Below are positions 57,015 through 64,000 of a stretch of DNA of 64,000 bases, piece by piece. The DNA comes from Clitopilus passeckerianus. Its lineage: Eukaryota > Basidiomycota > Agaricomycetes > Agaricales > Entolomataceae. The stretch covers positions 1,178,001-1,242,000 of the forward strand of contig CALYLX010000127.1 of assembly GCA_944990035.1 (NCBI GenBank), given 5' to 3'. The position numbers and the translations under genes were made by a program. Each line of letters starts with the position of its first letter. Within the stretch, counting starts at the first letter, position 1. A model generated the notes under the pieces. The model saw nothing but the letters and a program-made list of their open reading frames with translations, had not been told where the DNA came from and ran no database searches.

Positions 57015-58012
57015 CAACACATCAAGGCCTCCGATCTGGCTTTGGCGGATCGTCTCTTGCGATCCTTTGCCCAGGAATTTGAGCTTTTGTATTATCAACA
57101 TCAGGAAGACTGGCTACACTTCTGCTGGTAGAGCATACATGCATTACTGCATCTCGCCTCCGAGGTTACTAGAATTGGGCCTCCAATAAGCTCCTCTCAG
57201 TGGACAATGGAACGGACAATTGGCAATCTGGGAGAGGAAATCCGACAGCCCTCCAATCTCTATGCAAATCTGTCGCAGCTGGGATTATTGTGTTGTCAGG
57301 TAAACACACTCACTGCGATGATTCCAGATCTACAGTCTGTAGAAACTACTGTGCCTCAAGGTGCCATTGATTTTGGCCGGAGGTACGTCTTTTTCTGCGC
57401 TCAAGATCAGTACAACTGGCCCATGCAAGCATGCAAAGCTCAGGCGCTTAACCAATTCTTCAACAGGGTTCTATGTATCCAATCGACTGCTCAGGCCTCC
57501 CAGAAATTGCCTTCGCCTTCTATCACGCAGTGGGCTTGTCTCCGCCTTCCAAATGGACAAGTGGCTCGCTCACGATGGAAGGAGCAACTTAAACCGCTCA
57601 GGTAACTACGAACTTCTTGGAATGTAAAGGTATTTGGGAATTCCCCTTCAAACCATCACACTGTATTCATTTCTCACTCTATTGATCAATTCACATGGAA
57701 CAATACAGTGCACTTTGGAGAGATGTTTTATTACTTCTGCTGTCAATGTGGAGGAATCATCGTTACTTTGGCAGTGCTTTCCGTTTACTCTGAGCCTCAT
57801 GTTGACTTTTTCAAGGAGTCGCATGGAACCGTTATTTCATGCAAGTATTTCGGGAACAACTCTTTAGTAGTGGTGGATGTCTCCTGTATTATCTTGGTGG
57901 TAGCTATGGTACCACACACACTTTTTGATAACGATGATACTCGATTCTTTATAGTAGAATGACCCAGCCTAGATGTGGCTAATCTGGGCGGTGTGGACAA
58001 AAACATCACCTG
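57015..58012 (+). pseudogene. C-terminal fragment of a CACTA/Plavaka-like (Tnp2-type) transposase protein
   Basis: One frame reads ASDLALADRLLRSFAQEFEL, a TAG in FCW-stop-SIHALLHL, then SSSQWTMERTIGNLGEEIRQ and PSNLYANLSQLGLLCCQVN. Later, in another frame, come HFGEMFYYFCCQCGG, TLALVSVYS-like TLAVLSVYSEPHVDFFKES and VVDVSCIILVVAMVPH...RFFIVE-stop-PSLDVANLGGVD. These blocks recur at the C-terminus of basidiomycete Tnp2/Plavaka transposase proteins (the ERTIGNLGEEI and VVAMVP...EKPGLD motifs). Frameshifts and stops make it inactive. Family assignment is from recalled motifs. Confidence 0.65.
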
Positions 58013-58117
58013 AACACCATGCTCCTTACATAAGCAAATAGAGTTTGTTCATTCCCCCCTCGCCGTTGTCGGCATACCTCCTGTTCCCTCTCAAGAAGTT
58101 CTCTGGAATGATAGAAC

Positions 58118-58470
58118 ATGATTTTCACTGCCAAAGTTGTCTGCCACGGATCATGCTTCTTCAGCGATCCTTTATATAGTGACCCAGGTAGTAACAGCAA
58201 CATCCCTGCATCTTCCTACTCTACTATGAGCTGGTGCTTGATGACAGCTTGCACAAGCCTCAACAAATCTCAGAAAGCCTTGAAAGCCTATCTCAAGGCC
58301 TTCCCACTGCTTCTGAAGCCTCATAACTATTCCACACTCACTTGTTCTACCCAATTTGATCAGTACTCAAAAGCCATGTTCTCATCGCCTACACCTTCAA
58401 CTCTAGCCACCTTTACGCCTCAGTTTGTCACTGAAGGCACCTCTCTTCAACCTGAACCTGTTCAATGATC
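58118..58470 (+). other. Open frame before the FunK1 pseudogene
   Basis: A 116-codon frame (MIFTAKVVCHGSCFFSDPLY) with no recognised similarity. It could be the N-terminal part of the kinase pseudogene that follows or chance. Confidence 0.25.
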
Positions 58471-58499
58471 TGGCAATACCAAGGCCAGCCAGTCTAACG

Positions 58500-60068
58500 C
58501 AGACAGCAAAAGCAAAAATGAGGAGACTCTGACTCTCAACTAGATCACAGATACTGTCTTCCCGGACGATAAGCTCCCTGTTCCCTATGACGTGGGGCTG
58601 ATCCGCAATAGTGATGTATGGGTTCAGGGGAAGGAGGTCTTTTGTGAGGCTCTAGAAGATATGAAGGAGGAAGGTGTAGTTCACTGGCTCAACTGAGTTA
58701 GCGAAGCCATTGGTGTTGCCCATGGCATCGTCGTCCCCAACTCCTCTCCACGAGAAGTGCACGCTCAACATAAAAACCGGTCCTTTGATGCATATTCACA
58801 CACTGTCAGCCCCTCTGATGCAACGAACTACAACAAACCAGATGCCACCCTCATCAACACGGCCTTCAAGGCCTCCATCTCCATTGAGACCCGCCTCCAG
58901 TGGGCTCATGTCCACGCTGTTGTCGAGGTCAGCGAAACTCAAATGAAGTCCACCATCCTCAAAACGCGGATTAGGAAAGCTGAAGCAATGTTTGAAACAC
59001 AGCTATTCCAGCGCTTTGTATGCAGCTTAGGCATCATAGGGTCTCTACAGCAGCCCAGATTCTTCTATGCTCTCATAGACAGAACCGGTACCACCCACTC
59101 TTATTCAGCTCAAATGTTGGGCCGCATTCTTTTTGCTTTGTTGTTCGCATCTGAGGAAACTATTGGCTGTGACCCGACCATGATTCTTGACCCACTCACC
59201 CATGAGGTCATGGAATCCCAGGTCGAGGACAGCACTCGTAGGCCCGACAATATCCAACACAACACCTTCGAGGTTGTAAGGGACATCCACCGGCCTACCA
59301 GTATGGATGGTCATGGAACCTGAGTTTTCATCGTGTGGAGTAAATCCGACAGGAATTACTATGTACTGAAAGACTCCTGGATGCTCGCTTCCCATCAGGT
59401 ATCGGAGATTGACCAACTCAATCACATTTGCACCACACTGGATAACCATCCTGATGATAAGAAGAAGTTCAAGTATATCAGCCCCCAGTTCTACATGGGT
59501 CAGGAGTTCAACAATAGAATTAATTTACGTCAAGGCTACACTCCCAATCAACCCCCTCTACGGCGACACAGACAGATCATCAGTGGCTCCATCGGAGATC
59601 CTATCACCTCCTTCCGTTCAAGAGCGGAGTTCATCAAGGTCATGCTGAATATTGTCAAGTGTGAGTATTTCCCGCATCAATGGTTCTACTAGGACTAAGG
59701 CTCACCGGTGTTACCAGATGTTGAGTGGCTTGTTGACAAATGTGATATTGTTCATGGAGACATCTCCATAAATAATATTGTCATCAATCGTGTCATGCCT
59801 CCACCTTCACCTAACGATGTACCAGCACCTCAAGAGGGGATTGTTCAAACCTTCCTGGTTTTCAGTTTGGCTATTGACTTTGACTACTCCCGCCGCAGAA
59901 ATGATATTTTTCCATACACTTCCATAAGTTATGTACATGTGTATATCTTACACTGAGCTGACATCGTCAAAGAGTACACCTCCATACATGGCTATGCACA
60001 CATTGTTCTGCACTGGTGCTGGCCAAGGATTCAAGCACCCTCCCGGCCTTGATCTCAAATCCACCTTC
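58500..60068 (+). pseudogene. FunK1-type fungal protein kinase pseudogene
   Basis: Starting near FPDDKLPVPYDVGLIRNSDV, the frame runs with stops through PDATLINTAFKASISIETRL and QWAHVHAVVEVSETQ, then QRFVCSLGIIGSLQQPRFFY and ALIDRTGTTHSYSAQML. The catalytic loop is VHGDISINNIVINR (H-x-D-x-S-x-x-N) and the magnesium-binding segment LAIDFDYSRR. The activation segment PPYMAM and the following DLKSTF (usually DLESFF) end abruptly at 60068, where mitochondrial-type DNA begins. These are hallmarks of the FunK1 kinases expanded in mushrooms. Internal stops (for example at 58545, 58696, 59321 and 59690) and frameshifts show it is dead. Confidence 0.82.
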
Positions 60069-60410
60069 TAAACATAAAAAGGAATTTAAACTTAACCGTT
60101 CTGGTAAATTAAATCCAATGTATGGTAAAACTTTTTCAACTGAATTTTTAAATATGCAAAGTTGTAATAAAGCTGGTATTAATAATCCACAGTATGGAGT
60201 AAAAAAAAATCAAGTAATACCTTAGCTAAAATAACTAAGTTGGTGTATGTTTATGATTTTTCCACTAAAATTTAAATAGGTCGATATTCAATAGTACAGT
60301 GTCCAAAAAAAATTAAAATGGGTAAAGATACTCTAGCTAAATATTTGAAAAACAGTTTACCATTTAAAAATAAAAAAAATTCACATTTAAAATTACATTA
60401 AATTTTAATG
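60069..60410 (+). pseudogene. NUMT: mitochondrial GIY-YIG homing endonuclease C-terminus in nuclear DNA
   Basis: The sequence is suddenly very A/T-rich. One frame gives KKEFKLNRSGKLNPMYGKTF followed by NNPQYGVKKN, two NUMOD3 motifs. After a frameshift near 60210 it gives TLAKITKLVYVYDFSTK, then RYSIVQCPKKIKMGKDTLAK and YLKNSLPFKNK, a NUMOD1 DNA-binding helix. This NUMOD3-NUMOD3-NUMOD1 order is typical of GIY-YIG endonucleases in fungal mitochondrial introns. The GIY-YIG catalytic domain itself is absent. The junction at 60069 directly follows kinase sequence. Confidence 0.82.
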
Positions 60411-60477
60411 CCTCTATAGTTACCCTTAAAGTTTGTGCTAGAAAATTGGGTGAATTGCAAGAAAGTTTAGTTCAAGA

Positions 60478-60640
60478 TCACCATCCTAGACGATCTCAAA
60501 GAAGCCTGGGAAAATAATTGGAAGGCCTTCGTGCAGATCCTGAAAATTAACTTCAGATCTATCAACCCATTGGAGATGCGGAGGAAGAACTCGATAACCT
60601 CAAGATGAAGGACAGTAATTTGCAGCGAAGTTTATTTCAA
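60478..60640 (+). pseudogene. Gypsy-type Gag fragment
   Basis: ITILDDLKEAWENNWKAFVQ then ILKINFRSINP in one frame continues as GDAEEELDNLKMKDSN in the next. This matches the capsid region W..F...L...F....P...A...L..L.M.... common to Ty3/Gypsy Gag proteins of basidiomycetes. One frameshift near 60575 and no flanking pol sequence. Confidence 0.55.
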
Positions 60641-60734
60641 TATAGCTATTAATATATTAGTTTTGGAATAAAAATGCTCAACAACTAACAAGTGAGTAGT
60701 ATTAACAACAGGGGCGTAGGGCTTTAAAATAAAA

Positions 60735-61406
60735 AAAAATAAAAAAAAAAGACTCAAAGCGGAGGTTGAGGCGTTCTACAGCCTGTTCAGGTGAGATAGG
60801 AAGAGGGACAGGAACAGCACTATTCCCATCACCTCTGGTGGCGAATACAAAGCGCTGCTTGCACGAGGGACCACGCATAGTAGATTTGAGCTTCTGCTTC
60901 TTCTTTGAGGGAGATGGAGCGGAAGGAGGGGGAGAGGACACTACTCTATGCTTATTAGCGTTGGAGTTGTCCTTGAGATGCTCTACCTCATCTCAGGACA
61001 GCCCAGCAAGGTGACGCACAAGTTCTGCAAGTTCTGTGCACTGTGCAGCACTCATGCCAGCTGATACCTCTGTAAAAGAGTGAGAGGTGGTGTTTGCAGT
61101 CTTCTTAGAGGCCTGCGATGCAACAGCAGCGTAGGATGCCTGTGGGGCATGCTGACGTGGTGTGAGAGGTGGCTGCTGCTGCTGTCTAGCAGGGGCAAGG
61201 TTTAGCACATGCACAGCATGCGTATTAGGTGTTGTGCACACAGCAGGCGCTTGCACAGGGGGCTGGGCAAAGCAGCGCTGGTACTGCATCCAGTTTCTGG
61301 AGTGTATCCGCTGTGGTTGAACTGGGGCAGGTGTCGAACCTGGGGCAGGTCCAGGGACCGAAGGCCGAGGTTTCTGCGCAGGTTGGGACATGGACTCCTG
61401 ACTCAC
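60735..61406 (-). pseudogene. LINE ORF1-like fragment
   Basis: Minus-strand frame: MSQESMSQPAQKPRPSVPGP, Gln/Pro-rich with RQHAPQASYAAVASQASKKT, then AQCTELAELVRHLAGLS, a TGA stop at about 60995, and SPSKKKQKLKSTMRGPSCKQ with RFVFATRGDGNSAVPVPLP. Such Ser/Pro/Gln-rich proteins with a KKK...RGPS linker precede the endonuclease/RT in Tad-like LINEs of Agaricomycetes. Its start at 61406 abuts RT-derived sequence in the opposite orientation. It ends in a poly(A/T) tract at 60728-60750. Confidence 0.45.
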
Positions 61407-61786
61407 TCAAGGCTGCTAGGTGGATAACTGGTGCCTTCCGCACATTGCCAGAAGGGGGGACTGAGTCTATTGCTGGTCTTTCTCCTATTCATCTGCACAT
61501 CAGAAAGCTGGTTGAACGTGGCCAGGCGCGTATTGGCACCCTGAATGGCAACCACCCTATGCTGTCACTTATTAGTGACAAGCACCAGCGGTATGAAGGA
61601 ACAATGTGTCTTCCTTCATCTCTCTCCAACTTGTCACGGCGTGCACGTGGCAACTTGCTCTCTATAGTTTTGGACTCTGATGCGCACGCTGTGCACATCT
61701 CTGAGCCTCTCAATCCAGTCCATGCAGGAGCAGTCCACGAGAGGACACATCCTCCACTAGTGCACGCACTTCCAACGATGGCCTAA
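61407..61786 (+). pseudogene. Partial LINE reverse-transcriptase 3' region, plus-strand copy
   Basis: The frame ARWITGAFRTLPEGGTESIA, then GLSPIHLHIRKLVERGQARI and LISDKHQRYEGTMCLPSSL is nearly the same as the minus-strand copy at 61757-62164. It is therefore one arm of an inverted duplication, not an independent gene. Confidence 0.75.
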
Positions 61787-62720
61787 CCAGCGCTTGCGCT
61801 GAGAGCTATCTGTAGAGTGCAAATTGCCACGTGCATGCCACGACAAGTTGGAGAGAGAGGAAGGAAGACACATTGTCCCCTCATACCGCTGGTGCTTGTC
61901 ACTAATAAGTGGCAGCGTAGGGTGGTTGCCAATCAGGGAGCCAATATGTGCCTCGCTACGTTCAACCAGTTTCCTGATGTGCAAATGAATGGGAGGGAGG
62001 CCAGCAATAGACTTGGTCCTCCCTTCCAGCGATGTGCAAAAGGGGCCAGTTATCCACCTGGCAGCCTTGTGCTGCATAGTGCGCAAGTGCGACATAGCAG
62101 TCTTACACCTAGCACCTTTGTAGAACCAGTGGCCCACACCAACGTAGCGACCAGGAGGATGCATGCACGGTAGAGCAGCCGCTTCTGCATGGGGGTGATA
62201 CCCCTTGAAGAGTTACCAAGCACGATCATTGCCTTGACAGTGGTCAGAGCCTTGGTGGAGTAGTACTTGACATAGTGACTAAAAGATAGTGACCAGTCAA
62301 AGTAGAACCCCAAGTAGCGCCAAACACTCTTGGGTTGAAGTGGTGAGTTGCCAGTGTGAGGAGCAAAGCCCAAGTCAATGGCAGAATTGACATCATTGTG
62401 CTTGCGAGAGAAATGTAAAGTCTCTGTCTTATCATGTTCCAAGACAAGGCCAAGTGCAGTAACAAGCTCTGTGATGACAGCATACACTAGTTGGAGTAGA
62501 GTGACATTCTCCCTAAAGGATGGCAACTAGACAATGAGTGAACTATCATCTACATACGACATAAGTGTTGTAACAGCAGGAGGAATCCTGCACTCAAAGA
62601 GTCTCATCACCAGCACCAAATATAGCACAGAGAGGTGAGGAGATAGAGCAGATCCCCGGCCAATGCCAACATCTGCAAAGTACAGTGATCCAGCATTCCT
62701 TTATACACCATTTTGAGATT
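61757..62720 (-). pseudogene. Non-LTR retrotransposon (LINE, Tad-like) reverse transcriptase fragment
   Basis: Minus-strand reading: ADVGIGRGSALSPHLSVLYL, then SYVDDSSLIV, a stop, LELVTALGLVLEHDKTETLHF-type sequence (VTALGLVLEHDKTETLHFSR), SVWRYLGFYFDWSLSF and KALTTVKAMIVLGNSSRGI, and AARWITGPFCTSLEGRTKSI. The G-x-GSALSP block, the YVDD catalytic box and the WRYLGFYFD block identify RT palm motifs of LINEs, followed by the region before RNase H. Stops and loss of 5' parts show it is inactive. Confidence 0.85.
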
Positions 62721-62939
62721 GGCATCTGGGGTACCCATCCCATCACTTCTGGACCCATTATTGTTACTATTTATAGTATATAGCATATTTTACTTAGTAT
62801 ATACAATCATGAACAAAGATACATTGAAACAAATTGAGAAAATTGTGTTTTGTCCAAAGGGGGTAGAAATGATGGAAACCACTCGTTTATACAGACCCTG
62901 ATCAGCTGCATGTTGTCACTTAGTCACTATCCCTGTCTG
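62721..62939. other. AT-rich segment with no recognised feature
   Basis: About 220 bp of A/T-rich sequence between the RT relic and the end of the DDE_1-type fragment; nothing recognised. Confidence 0.35.
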
Positions 62940-64000
62940 ACTCTCCACTCTCCTCATCGTCACTCTCTTCGTCTTCATCCTTGCTGACAGCAAAATCGGC
63001 CTTTCTAGGCTTCAGATTTGCCTTTGGTAAGGCAAGTCTCTTTGGTTTGAGCCATTCCAGCTTCTTTTTCTCTGCCTTCACGCGATCTCACTCCGCCTCC
63101 CAAGCAGCAAGTCATCAGATAAAAATAACATGGCTTTTTTTAATCTTAGCTAACTTATTTGTGGCTTGGAGTGTCTTAATTAGGTGTAAGATACAAATAA
63201 GTTAGTTAAGACCTAGTCAAGACAGAACAAGTTATGTTAGATTTTTCTGATGGCCAACATCCTTTTGATACACCTTATTAATCTCATCACACTTCCGTTT
63301 CCTCTCTACCTCTCCTTCATCCCACCGTGTTCTCACTTTCTTGTACTTCTTGTCTATCTTGTTGTTTATTTTCCTCTGGCACTCTGCCTCCCTCATCTCC
63401 TCCTGGTGCTCAGCATAGAGCTCTGTCATTGCATCACTGGTAAACATCCTCCCCTTCCTATTTGCCTTCTTCACCTTCAATGCTGCCAGCCGCTTCTTCT
63501 TCCTCTTCCTCTTCTCCTCTAAATATGCAAGCTGACCACAAACCTTTCCACAGTAGATATTCTGCATGACAATAGCAGCCTGCTGCCCATGCAGCTTTCT
63601 TTTATGGCCAACCTCACGCATCTCAGCCGCCCGCAAGGCTTGCTGGAGTTCCCGTTTGTGTTCAGTTATCGGCTCAAAAGTTAGAAGATCATCATGCCGC
63701 TTTACTGGAGAGATAGGGCCAGGTTTAAGGGAGGGAGGTTCCATGAGGGATGTAAGGGGTTGGATGCCAAAGATCGAATGGCTGGACTGCTTCAAGAGCT
63801 GATCAAGGGTTGAGATCACGTCATTCGGTATGTTTTCCACTTCTCTACCTGTGGTCCTAGCTGATGCTTCCTGCTCTATTGTCTCCTGCTCTTGCCTTCG
63901 CCACTTTTCAACCAAATTCCATGCTACCGTCATCTGACGGACCGGAGTCAACGGGGTGAAGAGGGTTGGGGCCTGGGTGGATGTTTGGTGGGTAAGTGCC
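62922..64000 (-). pseudogene. C-terminal part of a DDE_1/CENP-B (pogo)-type fungal transposase, split by a MITE
   Basis: Reading in from the right edge on the minus strand: PTLFTPLTPVRQMTVAWNLV, then a long helical basic tail with HKRKLHGQQAAIVMQNIYCG, KVCGQLAYLEEKRKRKKKRL and KVRTRWDEGEVERKRKCDEI. A MITE (63113-63252) interrupts it. Beyond the MITE the tail resumes as AAWEAE-stop-DRVKAEKKKLEWLKPKR and ends acidic (DEDEESDDEESGESDRDSD). The QQA..V.QNIY...V..QL block recurs in the C-termini of mushroom DDE_1 transposase proteins. The catalytic domain lies outside the window. The internal TGA (about 63093) could come from CGA by C-to-T change. Assignment is from recalled motifs. Confidence 0.55.
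63113..63252 (+). mobile_element. MITE, 139-bp CATCAGAAAAA family, copy 2
   Basis: CATCAGATAAAAATAACATG...TTTTTCTGATG, 140 bp, near-identical to 56843-56981. It disrupts the coding tail of the DDE_1-type fragment. Confidence 0.88.

Noticed and set aside
57096..57110. CATCAGG match as a possible further MITE end
   Set aside because: It falls inside the Plavaka-like reading frame (YYQHQEDW) and has no inverted partner.
61407..61786. Treating the plus-strand frame of about 185 codons as a gene
   Set aside because: It duplicates, in inverted form, the LINE RT-derived segment at 61757-62164.
1..64000. tRNA or rRNA genes
   Set aside because: No cloverleaf with convincing A- and B-box sequences was recognised by eye; a covariance-model search would be needed to exclude them.

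Overview
The window looks like nuclear DNA of a filamentous basidiomycete, probably a mushroom-forming Agaricomycete. The evidence is dense genes split by many 50-60 bp introns, fungal-type proteins (Ppo dioxygenase, Cdc4 light chain, Dgk1, CSC1, Par32-like), and basidiomycete-type mobile-element debris (FunK1 kinase, CACTA/Plavaka-like, Tad-like LINE, DDE_1 relics). Gene spans given here run from start codon to stop codon and include introns. Exon joins were read by eye.

Region 1 (1 to about 44,645) is ordinary gene-rich chromosome with 16 recognisable genes. In order they are: a fatty-acid dioxygenase/P450 (Ppo family), a conventional myosin II heavy chain, an SPX-RING E3 ligase with a C-terminal CaaX box, a BuGZ/ZNF207-like zinc finger protein, a Dgk1-type CTP-dependent diacylglycerol kinase, an FHA/coiled-coil/tail-anchor protein (SLMAP/Far9/HAM-4 type), a GRGGAGN-repeat Par32-like protein, a CM1 (centrosomin-motif) coiled-coil protein, TFIIIB subunit Brf1, a Ctr copper transporter, a UBA/UAS/UBX protein (FAF2/Ubx2 type), ETF-ubiquinone oxidoreductase, the mitochondrial Fe-S assembly ATPase Ind1, a Cdc4-type myosin essential light chain, a probable proteasome assembly chaperone 1, an OSCA/CSC1 channel and a mitochondrial class-1 release factor (the last three bring the total to 17 if the tentative chaperone is counted). 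Many genes are divergent pairs with very short shared promoters (72 to 272 bp). Three genes appear to have a first coding exon that is only the ATG codon. Functionally the region mixes cytokinesis and cytoskeleton (myosin II, its light chain, CM1, BuGZ), phosphate and nitrogen signalling (SPX-RING, Par32-like), lipid metabolism (Ppo, Dgk1) and mitochondrial function (ETFDH, Ind1, mRF1).

Region 2 (about 44,646 to 64,000) is AT-rich and contains no clearly intact host gene. It is layered transposon debris: solo LTRs with 5-bp target duplications, Tc1/mariner transposase relics, several MITEs that all end CATCAG...CTGATG, a nested MITE-in-foldback, a degraded CACTA/Plavaka-like transposase C-terminus, a FunK1 kinase pseudogene cut by a piece of mitochondrial GIY-YIG homing endonuclease DNA (a NUMT), a Gypsy Gag scrap, a LINE reverse transcriptase with an inverted partial copy, an unidentified multi-exon pseudogene and the C-terminal part of a DDE_1-type transposase carrying a MITE.

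The most unusual items are the CATCAG MITE clan with its datable nesting order, the NUMT inside the kinase pseudogene, the ATG-only first exons (two of them back to back on one 119-bp promoter), the CaaX box on the SPX-RING ligase, and the missing heme-thiolate cysteine in the Ppo P450 domain. No tRNA, rRNA or CRISPR array was recognised.
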